Notes: generated from the sequence alone by a model not told the origin. A DNA stretch of 64,000 nucleotides from Rhizobium sp. P40RR-XXII (GCF_012641405.1 NZ_JABAII010000007.1:62001-126000); one strand, 5' to 3'. Counted from the stretch's first letter, positions 19,332-29,610 are shown. Translations and numbers: made by a program.

Positions 19332-21146
19332 ATGAAGAATCTCAAGATTGCGCATCAATTATTTGCCCTGCTCGGCGTCCTGATGGCCGCCTTCGCCGTG
19401 GCCACCTATTTTCAGATCCGGTCGCAGGCCGATTCCATCTATGACGACCGCTTCGACATGCTGCGCACGCAGGTCGAATCCGGCATTTCCGTTTTGAACC
19501 AATACTATCAGCGCGAAAAAGCCGGCGAGATGACGCATGAGGCCGCCCAGGCCGAGGCCTTCAAGGTATTGTCGCATGTCAGCTTCGCGCCATCAGGCTA
19601 TTTCTTCGGCTTCGACTATAATGTGGTGCAGCGCATTCACCCGAGCCCGGTCAATATCGGCAAGGACATGTCCGGCCAAGTCGACAAGAACGGCACGCAT
19701 TTCAGCAAGGAAATGGTGGAGAAGGCCATCAAGGGCGGTGGCCGCACGATCTACTACTGGAACAAGCCTGGCCGTCCCAACAGCGATTTCTTCCTGAAGG
19801 GCAGCTACTCGGCCGCTTTCGAGCCTTGGCAAATCGTTCTTGGTTGCGGCGTCTACATGGACGACCTCGATGCGCAGATCAATGCGACGATGTGGCGTGC
19901 CCTGCTCATCTGCGGCCTCGTCTTCGTCATCGGCATCGGTGCAGCCCTCTACTTCATCCGCGGCATCACAAAGCCGCTCGCCGAGGTCCATACCGCGCTG
20001 AAGGCAGTCGCCGATGAAGACGTGAAGATGGCCATCCCCCATGCCGAAATGCGCAACGAAATCGGCCTGATGGCCAAGGCGACCCAGGCGCTGCAGGAAA
20101 AGATCCGCGAGCGCCACATGCTGGCCGATCGTCAGGCCGCGCAGGAACTCGAGATCAGCAACGAGCGCGAACAGAACCTGCGCCAGCAGCAGGACGAGGC
20201 CCACGAACAGGCGCGTGTCGTCTCGGTCATCGGCCGGGCACTTGAAGATCTCGCCCAGGGGAACCTGACGATACGCTGCGGCGATCTCGGCGCCAGCTAT
20301 GCCGGCCTTCGCAGCAACTTCAACGAGGCGCTGTCGCATCTGGAAGCCGCGATGGGACGCGTCAATGCCAAGGGCAACGACATCGGCCTCAGCAAGGAAG
20401 AAATCCGTCGCGCTTCCAACGAACTATCTCAGCGCACCGAGCGCCAGGCTGCCAGCCTGGAAGAGACTTCGGCAGCGCTCGACGAGCTCACCGTTGCCGT
20501 CCGCCAGACAGCGGAAGGCGCTGATGAGGCCAGCAAGCGCGTTCATGCCGTCAGCGCCGAAGCATCGCGCAGCGATGCCGTGGTTGCCCAGGCAATCGAA
20601 GCGATGAGCGGTATCGAGAAGTCTTCGTCCGAGATCGGCAAGATCATCGGCGTGATCGACGAGATCGCCTTCCAGACCAACCTGCTGGCCCTCAACGCCG
20701 GCGTCGAGGCGGCCCGCGCCGGCGAATCCGGCAAGGGTTTCGCCGTCGTCGCCCAGGAAGTGCGGGAGCTCGCCCAGCGCTCCGCGGCAGCCGCCAAGGA
20801 GATCAAGGACCAGATCGCCCGCTCTTCCGGTCAGGTCGATCAGGGTGTGCGCCTCGTCGGCGAGGCCGGCGAAGCGCTGAAGCGCATCTCCGACCAGATC
20901 AAGGCTGCCAACGAAATCGTCTCGAAGATCGCCCACAGCGCCTCCGAGCAGGATACGACGCTGCGCTCGATCTCGTCTTCGATGAACCAGCTCGACGCGG
21001 CCACGCAGCAGAACGCCGCCATGGCCGAAGAGACCACAGCATCGGCCGAAACGCTCGCCGCCGATACGGAAGATCTTCTCGCCCTCATCCGCGGCTTCCG
21101 CGTCAACGAAGGTCGCTCCACTATGGATCACCGCCGCGCCGCTTGA
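19332..21146 (+). CDS. Methyl-accepting chemotaxis protein with periplasmic sCache_2-type sensor
   Basis: The 604-aa receptor has TM1 (about 9-29), a periplasmic single Cache domain (about 33-185) with GYFFGFDYNVVQRIHP and FFLKGSYSAAFEPWQIVLGCGVY, TM2 (about 192-215), HAMP regions (about 216-270 and a second near 320-365), and the cytoplasmic signalling coiled coil with the hairpin tip EIAFQTNLLALNAGVEAARAG. Cache_2 sensors usually bind small organic acids. The methylation-helix segments surround the tip; no C-terminal CheR/CheB-binding pentapeptide is seen. ATG 19332 follows GAGAGGCACC and starts just before TM1; an earlier in-frame ATG (19260) adds 24 unlikely residues. It is orphan, with no che genes nearby, and is followed by a clear terminator. 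Confidence 0.94.
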   Translation: MKNLKIAHQLFALLGVLMAAFAVATYFQIRSQADSIYDDRFDMLRTQVESGISVLNQYYQREKAGEMTHEAAQAEAFKVLSHVSFAPSGYFFGFDYNVVQRIHPSPVNIGKDMSGQVDKNGTHFSKEMVEKAIKGGGRTIYYWNKPGRPNSDFFLKGSYSAAFEPWQIVLGCGVYMDDLDAQINATMWRALLICGLVFVIGIGAALYFIRGITKPLAEVHTALKAVADEDVKMAIPHAEMRNEIGLMAKATQALQEKIRERHMLADRQAAQELEISNEREQNLRQQQDEAHEQARVVSVIGRALEDLAQGNLTIRCGDLGASYAGLRSNFNEALSHLEAAMGRVNAKGNDIGLSKEEIRRASNELSQRTERQAASLEETSAALDELTVAVRQTAEGADEASKRVHAVSAEASRSDAVVAQAIEAMSGIEKSSSEIGKIIGVIDEIAFQTNLLALNAGVEAARAGESGKGFAVVAQEVRELAQRSAAAAKEIKDQIARSSGQVDQGVRLVGEAGEALKRISDQIKAANEIVSKIAHSASEQDTTLRSISSSMNQLDAATQQNAAMAEETTASAETLAADTEDLLALIRGFRVNEGRSTMDHRRAA

Positions 21147-21168
21147 GCCTTACAGGTCAGAAAATGAG

Positions 21169-21202
21169 AACCGCCGGGCTTGCGTCCGGCGGTTTTATTT
21201 TG
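21169..21202 (+). terminator. Rho-independent terminator of the chemoreceptor gene
   Basis: A perfect 9-bp stem AACCGCCGG / CCGGCGGTT with an 8-base loop is followed by TTATTTT. It begins 23 bases after the stop codon and lies between convergent genes. Confidence 0.85.
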
Positions 21203-21218
21203 AGCTGCGATTGTTGCT

Positions 21219-21713
21219 TCAGTCTGCGGCTTTCAGCCGCTCGACCAGTTTCTCTATCTCGCGATCGGAATAGACCTCGATACCGGCCTGCTTGAGCAGC
21301 GCCGCCGTGACGCCCCGGCCGCTCTGCCGGCCGCCGGAAAATGTGCCGTCATAGATGAAGCCGGAGCCGCAGGATGGGCTGCCGTCAATCAGGAGGGCAT
21401 AATGGCAGCCGCTTTCTCGTGCAAGCGCCAGGGCATTTTCCGCCGCCTGACGGAATTCCTGCGTGACATCGCCGCCGGTAATCTCCAACACACGCGCAGT
21501 GCCGGCGAGTACATCTTCGCCGGTTCCGCCGCCTGCAATCTCGGCCGGCGGCCTTGGAACCGCCATGCCCGCGGACATTTCCGGACAGATCGTGACCAAC
21601 AGCCCCTCCTCGCGCCAGCGATCGATCGCTGGATGCACGAGTGGCTTGGAGCGGCCGTCGTAGCGGACGGCGTGGCCCATGAGGCAGGCGCTGACGAGGA
21701 TCTTTCCGGTCAT
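21219..21713 (-). CDS. DUF523 family protein
   Basis: This 164-aa protein matches DUF523: the opening KILVSACLMGHAVRYDGRSK, the CPEMSAGMAVPRPPAEI block and the DGSPSCGSGFIYDGTFSG block hold the family's conserved cysteines (Cys near 10, 43 and 115), which suggest a metal or Fe-S site. Its biochemical role is unknown. It lies 14 bases downstream of glyS on the same strand, so it is very likely co-transcribed with the tRNA synthetase. The start is the ATG at 21713. Confidence 0.92.
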   Translation of the reverse strand: MTGKILVSACLMGHAVRYDGRSKPLVHPAIDRWREEGLLVTICPEMSAGMAVPRPPAEIAGGGTGEDVLAGTARVLEITGGDVTQEFRQAAENALALARESGCHYALLIDGSPSCGSGFIYDGTFSGGRQSGRGVTAALLKQAGIEVYSDREIEKLVERLKAAD

Positions 21714-21727
21714 CGCGCCCCCACGCC

Positions 21728-23842
21728 TTATCCCGCAATCTTCGAGAAGTCGGCGACCGTGCCGGTTGCTTCGCGGATCATGCGCAGCAGCGCCAGGCGA
21801 TTGGCGCGGATGGCGGCGTCTTCGTCATTGACGAGCACGGCTTCGAAGAAACGGTCGACGGGTGCGCGCAGCTTGGAAAGGGCTGCCATGGCCGAGCGGA
21901 AATCTTCCTTGGCAATCGCATCGGAAGCCTCGGCGGAGGCAGACTTGACGGCGGCAAAGAGATCCTTTTCCGCATCGAGCTTCAGCAAGGCTTCCGAAAC
22001 GCCGTCGGCAACGACCGTGCCCTTCTTCTCCTCGGCTGCCAGAAGCTGCGTGGCGCGCTTGGTGCCGGCCAGCAGGTTCTTGCCGTCCTCTGACGTGATG
22101 AAGGCCGTCAGCGCCTCGACGCGGCGGGCGACCATCAAGAGATCGTCGGCCTCCGGCGTCAGCACGGCGTCGATCAGGTCATGGCGGGCGCCGAGATCGC
22201 GCAGATAGACCTTGAGGCGATCATGGAAGAAGACGAGCAGATCGACATCCCTCGTGGTCGCGAGCAGCGGCAGGCGCACGCCACGCTCCAAGAGGATGCG
22301 GACGACACCGAGGGCGGCGCGGCGCAGCGCATAAGGGTCCTTCGAGCCTGTGGGCTTCTCGTCGATCGCCCAGAAGCCGACGAGCGTATCCAGCTTGTCG
22401 GCAAGCGCGACCGTGATCGCGACCTTGTCCTCGGGGACGCGGTCGGAAGGACCTTGCGGCTTGTAATGATCTTCGATCGCAGTAGCGACCGAGGCATCCT
22501 CGCCTTGCAGCGACGCGTATTTGCGGCCCATGAGACCCTGCAGCTCGGGGAATTCGCCGACAGCTTCGGTGCGCAGGTCGGCCTTGGCGAGCACGACGGC
22601 GCGGTCGACTAGAGCGGTATCGGCGCCGGTAATCCTGGCGAGTTCAGCGGCCAGCGCGCGGATGCGGGCAACACGCTCGCCCTGGCTGCCGAGCTTGGCG
22701 TGGAAAGTGACATCAAGCGCGTCAAGCTTTGCCATGCGCTGATCGAGCGGCTTCTTCAGATCGAGGCCGAATTTCGCGGCCGAGGCTTCCAGCGTTTCGA
22801 GATCGGGCAGATCGCCCTGGTCGCGCTTCCAGAAATGCAGCGCGTCGGACAGACGGGCGCGCACGACCTTGCCGTTGCCATGGATGATTTCCTTGCCGCC
22901 ATCCGTCGCCTGGATATTGGCGATGAGAATGAAACGGTTGGATAGCGTCTCGCCGGCCTGCTGGCGCGTGACGAAACACTTCTGGTTGGTCTTGATGGTC
23001 AGGCGGATGATTTCCGACGGGATCGACAGATAGTCTTCCTCGAAGGAGCCCATCAGCACCTGCGGCCATTCGACGAGGCCGGATACTTCTTCCAGCAGGC
23101 TCTCGTCTTCCACCAGTTCGAGGCCGTTGGCGAAAGCGACGTCGCGGGCATCATGCAGGATGATATCCTTGCGGCGCTCGGCATCGAGAACGACCTTGGC
23201 CTTTTCCAGACTCGAGACATAGTCCTCAAAACGCTTGACCGTGATCGCATCGGGCGCATGGAAGCGATGGCCGTAGGTCACGTTCGAGGCGACGATGCCA
23301 TCGATTTCGAAGGGGATGACTGCGGTTTCTTCATGCTCGGTGCCGAAGGTGCAGACGATCGACTGAAGCGGGCGCACCCAGCGCAGCGAGCCGGGTTTGG
23401 CCGATGCCTTGCCCCAGCGCATGGATTTCGGCCAGGGGAAGTTGCGGATGATATCGGGCATGACCGCAGCGACGATTTCCTCCGCGGCACGGCCGGGCTT
23501 GGAAATGATCGCGACGTAGAAATCGCCTTTCTTCGGATCGCTCTGCACCTGAGCCTCGGAAATCGAAGAAAGCCCGGCGCCGCGCAGGAAGCCTTCGATC
23601 GCCTTCTCGTTGGCATCGGTGCGCGGCCCCTTGCGCTCCTCGCGCACATCGGCCGAGCGCGCCGTCAAGCCGCGAATATCGAGCGTCAGCCGCCGCGGCG
23701 TCCAATATTCCCTCGCTCCCTCATAGGAAAGACCTGCTTCGATGAGGGCATCGGTCACCAGCTTCTTCAGATCGCCGGCGGCCTTGCGCTGCATGCGGGC
23801 GGGAATTTCCTCGGAGCGGAGTTCGAGAAGGAGATCGGGCAT
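21728..23842 (-). CDS. glyS: Glycyl-tRNA synthetase beta subunit
   Basis: The 704-aa beta chain works with GlyQ as an alpha2beta2 enzyme that charges tRNA-Gly. It opens [17 protein letters not shown], the normal start of GlyS, so ATG 23842 is chosen over an in-frame ATG 14 codons upstream. Family blocks include [15 protein letters not shown]-like and [14 protein letters not shown] (HD-like domain) and the C-terminal anticodon-binding part rich in Ala/Lys. The partner glyQ is at 28324-29283, about 4.5 kb upstream on the same strand, separated by a decayed gene, DUF2207, an EPSP synthase and lemA instead of directly adjacent. Confidence 0.97.
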   Translation of the reverse strand: MPDLLLELRSEEIPARMQRKAAGDLKKLVTDALIEAGLSYEGAREYWTPRRLTLDIRGLTARSADVREERKGPRTDANEKAIEGFLRGAGLSSISEAQVQSDPKKGDFYVAIISKPGRAAEEIVAAVMPDIIRNFPWPKSMRWGKASAKPGSLRWVRPLQSIVCTFGTEHEETAVIPFEIDGIVASNVTYGHRFHAPDAITVKRFEDYVSSLEKAKVVLDAERRKDIILHDARDVAFANGLELVEDESLLEEVSGLVEWPQVLMGSFEEDYLSIPSEIIRLTIKTNQKCFVTRQQAGETLSNRFILIANIQATDGGKEIIHGNGKVVRARLSDALHFWKRDQGDLPDLETLEASAAKFGLDLKKPLDQRMAKLDALDVTFHAKLGSQGERVARIRALAAELARITGADTALVDRAVVLAKADLRTEAVGEFPELQGLMGRKYASLQGEDASVATAIEDHYKPQGPSDRVPEDKVAITVALADKLDTLVGFWAIDEKPTGSKDPYALRRAALGVVRILLERGVRLPLLATTRDVDLLVFFHDRLKVYLRDLGARHDLIDAVLTPEADDLLMVARRVEALTAFITSEDGKNLLAGTKRATQLLAAEEKKGTVVADGVSEALLKLDAEKDLFAAVKSASAEASDAIAKEDFRSAMAALSKLRAPVDRFFEAVLVNDEDAAIRANRLALLRMIREATGTVADFSKIAG

Positions 23843-23925
23843 GTCAAGGTTCCTCACCCTCCCCTTGAAAGAGAGGGTCGGCACGGCGTGCCGGAGTGGG
23901 GTGAAAACGGTCGGCCTCTGCTAGC

Positions 23926-24158
23926 AAAATTTGCCGCTGCTGCACAATGGCAAATATCGTATCCAGAACAGCCTCGACCTTCATCCATGACCTCGGCATT
24001 CCAGAATCAGAGGACATGATAACCTTGGCGCTCAAGAAAGGCCGTTCTCCCGGCATCGTAACGCCTTGCCGTGTCCTGCCCATGCTGGCTGCCGTCAAGC
24101 TCGATGATCAGGCCGATCTGATGACAGGCGAAATCAGCGAAGTTGAACCGTTGGGACG
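23926..24158 (-). pseudogene. Decayed DUF559 (vsr/MutH-like endonuclease fold) gene
   Basis: Reading the minus strand gives FADFACHQIGLIIELDGSQH, then RRYDAGRTAFLERQGYHVL, an in-frame TGA (24007-24009), then FWNAEVMDE, followed by a one-base shift to EAVLDTIFAIVQQRQ. Together these match a DUF559 domain, a small restriction-nuclease-like fold with the catalytic D/E-x-D region represented by IELDG. The stop, the shift and the missing N-terminal start show it is no longer expressed as one protein. It fills the glyS-DUF2207 gap. DUF559 copies are often found as single genes in rhizobia. The remainder of the 23843-24190 gap shows nothing else. Confidence 0.8.
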
Positions 24159-24190
24159 AACACCTCCCCCCTCAAGGGAAGGGTGTCTGT

Positions 24191-26131
24191 TCACCATCCG
24201 CCACCACCGCCGCCACCGCCACCTCCACCGGAGGAACCGCCACCGCCGCCTCCCCCGTCGCCAAAGGCCGAGGAGGAGCTGGAGACGGGTGCGGGAATGG
24301 TCGAGGCGATGGTGGACGCCATGGAGGAGGAGAAGTCACCGATCGTTCCGCCGATATTGCCCGGGTTGAAGTTGCCGGAATACCAGACCGGCGCATAGGC
24401 GGCCGCCGCGGCCGCACCCGCAGCGGTGGCAAGCCAGGTCTCGAAAGCGCTGGACCACGGCTTTTCGACGCCGAGCGCGACTGCATAGGGCAGCAGCTTT
24501 TCGAAATGCTGCGGCGACATCTGCGGCGCGCCCTGCATGTTCATCCGGTCGCGCTCAGCCAGCGTCAGATATTGCCTGAGACCGGCGATGCCATCCATCA
24601 TCTTGCGCCCGAGCGGCGTCGGCGCGCCCATCAGGAAATAGAAGACGACGTTCAGCGCGAAAATGCCGACAATGCCGGCCGTCAGCGGCAACAGGCCCGC
24701 TTCCCAGAGCGGCACGACCGCCGCGGCAAAACCACTGACGGCAATCGATACAAAGACGAAGCCGAAAAAGGCGAAGATCAAGACCGAAAGGATGCGCTGG
24801 GCGAGACCGGCGTCGTGGCGGCGGAATCTCCGTCCGATGATGCTGGTAAAGATCGTCACGAAGATCGACAGGAAGCCGGGCATGATGATGAGCGGCAGGG
24901 CATTCTCATGCAGTCGCCCGAAGATGACGATGGAGGCCAGAATGAGAATCGACAGCGCAATGCCGACAATGACATAGAGCGAATTGGCCTTGTAATATTC
25001 GTCGCGATGATCGCGCTCGATCGCGCTGCGGAACTTGGAGCCGAGCCGCTGCACCGCCTCGCCGTTTTCCTTGTCGATGACCAGCGGTGAGAACGGCCCG
25101 ACGGCCTGCATAAGCACCTTGTCGCCGCCGCTGAGACCGCTGCCTGCCTTGCCCGTGGGGCGAATGACAACTTTTCCCTTCAGGTCGTCGAGAATGACAT
25201 AGCCGCGCACCGCAAGATCGATCGCCGTCGCCGAGAATGCCGTCCAGCGGGAACTGGCGAAGCCCTTGTTGTCGATATAATTGACCAGCGCCGGCGAGAT
25301 GCCTTCAGGCGGATCCCAGCGTGGAACCATGACGCCGGGCGCAGGATCGCGGCCCACCCTGATCCAGCTGCGCATATAATAGGCAAACAGCAGGATCAGC
25401 CCGCCGATGGCGATGGTCGAGTCGAGATGATCCCGAAGGAACCAGCCCCATTGCTGGCTGGCGCTCGGCGGCGCGATCGCCCCCTTCGCCAGCTTGACGG
25501 CGATCGTCAGGCCTTCGGCCATGGCGAGTGGCCTGGTCGTGACGAAAGTGACCGTATTGCCCTGTGCGCTGGCGCTTGCGTTCTTGCCGCTGGCGCCCAG
25601 CGGCCCGGTGAAGAAGGCAAGCTGCTGAGGCTCGACGCCATCTGGCAATGTAACGGTCGCCTTGGCATTGACGATCGGGAACAGCCAGCCATTGCCGGTG
25701 ACGTTCCAATAAAGCTCGTCGTGATCGCCGAAATAGCGCATCTGACGATTAGTGTCGTAGGTGATGCGGAACGTATGCGGGCCTGGATTGAGACTTCGAT
25801 CGGCCTTGCCGATGTAAATGCGCTCGCCGCCCTTGATGCGCTCGCTGTGCCAATCCTCCGGCTGGCCGTCGCGCTCGATGGACACGACCTTGAAATCCAC
25901 CTCGATCTCGCGGCCGGCGGCATCGGTCATTGTCAACGGAAAATCCCGGAAGATGCCGCGGCGGATGTCACGTCCCTCCGCATTCACGGCAATCGTCTCG
26001 ACGACCCGCATGGAGCCGTCATGGTGCAGGGCGATCGCCTGATCGAAACTGGTGATGAGCTCGGCTGCCGTTACCATCGTTGCGCAAAGCAGCAGGCACA
26101 GAGCCAGGAAGAACCCGCAAAGCCGTGTCAT
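24191..26131 (-). CDS. DUF2207 membrane protein with polyglycine tail
   Basis: The 646-aa product begins with a signal peptide ([24 protein letters not shown]), followed by the extracytoplasmic DUF2207 domain (about 25-215), a membrane segment near 240-260, further hydrophobic segments near 405-500, and a terminal tail of nearly pure glycine and serine (final about 25 residues, ending GGGW). DUF2207 proteins often sit with lemA, as here, with an EPSP synthase gene in between. Function is unknown. ATG 26131 is chosen for the signal peptide; a GGGGGAG ribosome site lies very close (2 bases), and an upstream GTG (26179) is the alternative. Confidence 0.88.
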   Translation of the reverse strand: MTRLCGFFLALCLLLCATMVTAAELITSFDQAIALHHDGSMRVVETIAVNAEGRDIRRGIFRDFPLTMTDAAGREIEVDFKVVSIERDGQPEDWHSERIKGGERIYIGKADRSLNPGPHTFRITYDTNRQMRYFGDHDELYWNVTGNGWLFPIVNAKATVTLPDGVEPQQLAFFTGPLGASGKNASASAQGNTVTFVTTRPLAMAEGLTIAVKLAKGAIAPPSASQQWGWFLRDHLDSTIAIGGLILLFAYYMRSWIRVGRDPAPGVMVPRWDPPEGISPALVNYIDNKGFASSRWTAFSATAIDLAVRGYVILDDLKGKVVIRPTGKAGSGLSGGDKVLMQAVGPFSPLVIDKENGEAVQRLGSKFRSAIERDHRDEYYKANSLYVIVGIALSILILASIVIFGRLHENALPLIIMPGFLSIFVTIFTSIIGRRFRRHDAGLAQRILSVLIFAFFGFVFVSIAVSGFAAAVVPLWEAGLLPLTAGIVGIFALNVVFYFLMGAPTPLGRKMMDGIAGLRQYLTLAERDRMNMQGAPQMSPQHFEKLLPYAVALGVEKPWSSAFETWLATAAGAAAAAAYAPVWYSGNFNPGNIGGTIGDFSSSMASTIASTIPAPVSSSSSAFGDGGGGGGGSSGGGGGGGGGGGW

Positions 26132-26224
26132 CACTCCCCCAAAAGGATAGCCGCGACGCCGTTGCCGGCGCCGCTTCACGTCAGGAATATGTCCGCGCTC
26201 AGCCTCCCCTGAGATGGCGAAGCG

Positions 26225-27484
26225 TCAGTCTTCGTAAGCGACACCGAGCGAAGCCAGCACGTTCCAGTAGGACGGAAAGGTCTTGGCGACGCAGTCGGGG
26301 TCGAGAATAGTGATGCCGCCGATCTTCAGGCCAGCCAGCGCGAAGCTCATGGCGATGCGGTGATCGGCGAAACTGTCGATCTCCGCAGGCAGGATTTTGC
26401 CGGCCAGGCTGGGATCGGATGCGACGATCAGATCGTCGCCCTCTTCGGTGCCGAGATTCGGAACAATGCGCGACAGGCCGCTCGACAGCGCGCGGATGCG
26501 ATCGCATTCCTTGACGCGGAGGTTCTCGATGCCGACAAAACGCACTGGCGTGTCGTTGAAAGCGGCAAGGACGGCAAGCGTCGGAATGGCATCCTGCATC
26601 TGCGAACCGTCGATGACGGCCGGAAGATGCGGGAACTTCGAGATCAGATCATAGGCCTTCGCATCCGGCTGCGAGAACTGCTCCGCCGGCGTGCCGAGAT
26701 CGATCTTGCCACCACCAAGCACTTCGGCCGCCCAGAGATAGGTCGCGGCGGAGGCATCCGGCTCGATCAGGAAGTCGGCGGCATGATAGCCGGTGGGCTC
26801 GACACGCCAGGCGACGGGGCTCACGCGCTCCACCTTGGCGCCGAAAGCACGCATGGCCGCAACCGTGAGATCGATGTAGCCCAGAGCGCCGATATGTTCG
26901 CCGAGCAGCTCGACATCAACAGCGCGGTCGCCGCCTGCGGCCATCATCAGTAGCGCCGAAACATACTGGCTGGACAGGCCGCCATCGATCTGCACGCGGT
27001 TGGCCTCGAAACGGCCGGTGCCGTTGACTATTACCGGCGGGCAGCCGGTTTCGGTCGAGGCATCGATGCCGAGCGAGCGGAGCGCGTCGACGAGCGGGCC
27101 GATCGGCCGCTTGCGCATATGGGCATCGCCATCGACGATGACCTTGCCTTCGACCAGGGCGGCGGCAGCCGTCAAAAAGCGCGTCGCGGTTCCGGCATTG
27201 CCGAGGAAAAGAGGAGCTGCCGGCGCCTGCAGCTTGCCGCTGCCGGTCACGATGAAGGTCGTGTCATCGGGTTCGTCGATGACAACGCCCATGGCGCGCA
27301 GCGCCTCGGCCATATAGCGGGTATCGTCGCTCTTCAGCGCGCCGGTCAGCCGGCTCGTGCCCTTGGCAAGGCCTGCCAGCAGCAGTGCGCGGTTGGTGAT
27401 CGACTTCGATCCCGGCGGCATGGCGCGTCCGGTCAAAGGCTTGCCCGGCGGGATAATCGTGAGTTTGGCTCTACCCATCATCAT
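26225..27484 (-). CDS. aroA: 3-phosphoshikimate 1-carboxyvinyltransferase (EPSP synthase)
   Basis: The 419-aa enzyme condenses shikimate-3-phosphate with phosphoenolpyruvate in aromatic amino acid synthesis. Recognisable sites are PPGSKSITNRALLLAGLA (about 23-41), the PEP-binding loop FLGNAGTATRFL (about 93-104), SSQYVSALL, and EIDSFADHRIAM and ENLRVKECDRI. In the loop the Met-Arg-Pro of typical class I enzymes is replaced by Thr-Arg-Phe. Rhizobia normally carry a class II (CP4-like) aroA elsewhere near rpsA, so this may be a second copy; that gene is outside the window. It lies between lemA and DUF2207 on one strand. ATG 27484 is the first of three consecutive ATGs. Confidence 0.93.
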   Translation of the reverse strand: MMMGRAKLTIIPPGKPLTGRAMPPGSKSITNRALLLAGLAKGTSRLTGALKSDDTRYMAEALRAMGVVIDEPDDTTFIVTGSGKLQAPAAPLFLGNAGTATRFLTAAAALVEGKVIVDGDAHMRKRPIGPLVDALRSLGIDASTETGCPPVIVNGTGRFEANRVQIDGGLSSQYVSALLMMAAGGDRAVDVELLGEHIGALGYIDLTVAAMRAFGAKVERVSPVAWRVEPTGYHAADFLIEPDASAATYLWAAEVLGGGKIDLGTPAEQFSQPDAKAYDLISKFPHLPAVIDGSQMQDAIPTLAVLAAFNDTPVRFVGIENLRVKECDRIRALSSGLSRIVPNLGTEEGDDLIVASDPSLAGKILPAEIDSFADHRIAMSFALAGLKIGGITILDPDCVAKTFPSYWNVLASLGVAYED

Positions 27485-27568
27485 TCTCTTTGGTCAGTCA
27501 GGAAGGCGGCCGATGGCCGTCGGTCGGCTTCCTTTACCGCCTCGCATGAAAAACCGATAGCGGGAATC

Positions 27569-28120
27569 TCAGAACTTTACTGTGGGAACGGCGCGATCCG
27601 CTTCGTTGGTGATCTCGAAATAGGCCCGCTTGGCAAAGCCGAAGGGGCCGGCGATGAGATTGTTCGGGAAGGTCTCGACCTTGACGTTCAGGTCGCGCGC
27701 GGCGCCGTTGTAATAGCGGCGCGACATCTGGATTTCGCCTTCCAAGCCCTCCAGCGAGCGCTGCAATTCGAGGAAGTTCGTATTGGCCTTGAGATCGGGA
27801 TAGGCTTCGGCGAGCGCGATCACGCGGCCGAGTGCCTGCGACAACAAGCCCTCGACTTGACCTCGGGCAGCGACATCCCCAGCCGGCACGGCCTGCGCCT
27901 TGTTGCGGAGTTCGACAACCTCTTCCAAAGTCTGGCGCTCATGGCCGGCATAGCCTTTGACCGTCTCGATCAGATTGGGGATCAGATCGGCGCGACGCTT
28001 CAATTGCACGTCGATGCCGGACCAGGCCTCCTCCGCCACCTGGCGCGCGCGGACGAGCCCATTATAGGCGAAGACGACATAGAGCGCGGCCAGCACTATG
28101 ATCGCGAGAAGAATAAGCAT
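27569..28120 (-). CDS. lemA: LemA family protein
   Basis: The 183-aa protein has one N-terminal membrane anchor (about residues 1-22, LILLAIIVLAALYVVFAYNG) and a mostly helical body with the family blocks VQLKRRADLIPNLIETVKGYA and YPDLKANTNFLELQRSLEGLE, plus the family's C-terminal ETFPNNLIAGPFGF. LemA proteins are widespread, and their role is not settled. It lies upstream of aroA and DUF2207 on the same strand, so the three may form one transcript; the gap to aroA is 84 bases. The start is ATG 28120 with GGGGGA about 8 bases upstream. Confidence 0.93.
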   Translation of the reverse strand: MLILLAIIVLAALYVVFAYNGLVRARQVAEEAWSGIDVQLKRRADLIPNLIETVKGYAGHERQTLEEVVELRNKAQAVPAGDVAARGQVEGLLSQALGRVIALAEAYPDLKANTNFLELQRSLEGLEGEIQMSRRYYNGAARDLNVKVETFPNNLIAGPFGFAKRAYFEITNEADRAVPTVKF

Positions 28121-28323
28121 CTGAAATCCCCCGTGGCGACTGCAACCACAGGGACACTAGGCAGATTTGGCGGTAATGTCACCCGGCTTTAACGGCGGTG
28201 GAGGGCCAAGATTGGGCTAGCATTGCCCAATCCCGGGGAAATTGCCGGACGTTGAAAAAGGGATACTCTACGAACCGCGGCCTTGAGGAGCGCCCGTTCA
28301 AGCGCTCCGATCGCATTTCAGGC

Positions 28324-29283
28324 TCAAGCGGCCTGCTGGTTCCAATTGGCACCGCCGGCATCCGTCAGCAGGAAGGCCTCGCCGCAGGCCTTGGCCAGTG
28401 TGCGCACGCGCAGGATGTAGCTCTGACGCTCCGTTACCGAGATGACGCCGCGGGCATCGAGCAGGTTGAAGACATGGCTCGCCTTGATGCACTGGTCATA
28501 GGCCGGAAAGACGCATTTGTGCAGGCGATGGTTTTCGCTGTCACCGGGTGCGCCGGCGGCCAGCAAGGCCTGGCATTCCTTCTCCGCATCGATGAAATGG
28601 CGGTGCAGCATCTCGGTATTGGCATATTCGAAATTATGCCGCGAATATTCCTGCTCGGCCTGAAGAAAGACATCGCCATAGGTGATCTTGTCTTCGCCTT
28701 CGAGGCCGTTGAAGTTCAGGTCATAGACGCTGTCGACGCCCTGGACATAGGTCGCAAGACGCTCCAGACCGTAAGTCAGCTCGCCGGCGACGGGCGCGCA
28801 TTCGATGCCGCAGACCTGCTGGAAATAGGTGAACTGCGAGACTTCCATGCCATCGCACCAGCATTCCCAGCCGAGGCCCCATGCGCCGAGCGTCGGGCTT
28901 TCCCAATCGTCCTCGACGAAGCGGATATCATGCAGCAGCGGATCGAGGCCGATCGCCTTCAACGAGCCGAGATAGAGTTCCTGCAGGTTCGGCGGATTGG
29001 GTTTCAGGATGACCTGATATTGGTAGTAGTGCTGCAGGCGGTTCGGGTTTTCGCCATAGCGACCATCGGACGGACGGCGCGACGGCTGGACATACGCGGC
29101 CCGCCAGGGCTTTGGACCCAGCGAGCGCAAGGTGGTGGCCGGATGGAACGTGCCGGCGCCGACTTCCATGTCGTAGGGCTGCAGAACCGCGCAACCCTTG
29201 TCGGCCCAATAATTGTGCAGCGTCAGGATCAGCGCCTGAAAAGAGCGCTTCGGGTTCATGTGGTCGGGCACATTGGCAGTCAT
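28324..29283 (-). CDS. glyQ: Glycyl-tRNA synthetase alpha subunit
   Basis: The 319-aa alpha subunit carries the class II catalytic core of bacterial glycyl-tRNA synthetase and pairs with GlyS. The family blocks are [60 protein letters not shown], and the motif-3-like [19 protein letters not shown]. It opens MTANVPDHM, with the second Met at residue 9 as alternative start. A 203-base gap separates it from lemA, whereas glyS normally follows directly. No T-box or riboswitch fold is evident upstream of it in the 29284-29402 gap. Confidence 0.97.
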   Translation of the reverse strand: MTANVPDHMNPKRSFQALILTLHNYWADKGCAVLQPYDMEVGAGTFHPATTLRSLGPKPWRAAYVQPSRRPSDGRYGENPNRLQHYYQYQVILKPNPPNLQELYLGSLKAIGLDPLLHDIRFVEDDWESPTLGAWGLGWECWCDGMEVSQFTYFQQVCGIECAPVAGELTYGLERLATYVQGVDSVYDLNFNGLEGEDKITYGDVFLQAEQEYSRHNFEYANTEMLHRHFIDAEKECQALLAAGAPGDSENHRLHKCVFPAYDQCIKASHVFNLLDARGVISVTERQSYILRVRTLAKACGEAFLLTDAGGANWNQQAA

Positions 29284-29402
29284 GGGAATTGATTTCTTCT
29301 GCTAGCGAATAGTTGGGCGGACAGGTGCCACGGCGGGGCGAACGGGTCAAGGCTTTGCAGCGCAAACGCCCCTGCGCCTCACGTCACCGAGACAGGCGCA
29401 TT

Positions 29403-29594
29403 CTATTCATCCTCACGCTTCACACGATATTCTCCCGTCTTCGGATCCTTGACCAGGGTTCCCATGGCGCCGGTGCGGCGTTCCGTTTCGGCGCGGCGTG
29501 ATTTTTCGGCGAGCCTCCGGGCATCCCGCACAAAACGCCGATACAAGAACCAGATGCCGCCGACGGCGACGATGAAGAAGATGATCTGGGGCAT
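29403..29594 (-). CDS. Small single-span membrane protein next to sppA
   Basis: The 63-aa product starts MPQIIFFIVAVGGIWFLYRRFV, a single membrane span followed by a positively charged face, and ends with a soluble part (MGTLVKDPKTGEYRVKREDE) whose GTLVKDPKTGEYR is reminiscent of the DPKTGVYR/VxxEE endings of other small rhizobial proteins. It starts 16 bases after the sppA stop codon on the same strand, with GGAG 9 bases upstream of ATG 29594, and would be translated from the same message. Function is unknown. Confidence 0.72.
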   Translation of the reverse strand: MPQIIFFIVAVGGIWFLYRRFVRDARRLAEKSRRAETERRTGAMGTLVKDPKTGEYRVKREDE

Positions 29595-29610
29595 CAGGCA
29601 GCGCTCCCGA

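Noticed and set aside
23947..24369. Plus-strand frame in the glyS-DUF2207 gap.
   Set aside because: The minus strand reads as a decayed DUF559 gene, which explains the composition; the plus frame has no family match.
24183..24398. Plus-strand frame with a run of prolines.
   Set aside because: It is the antisense of the polyglycine tail of the DUF2207 protein and so an artefact.
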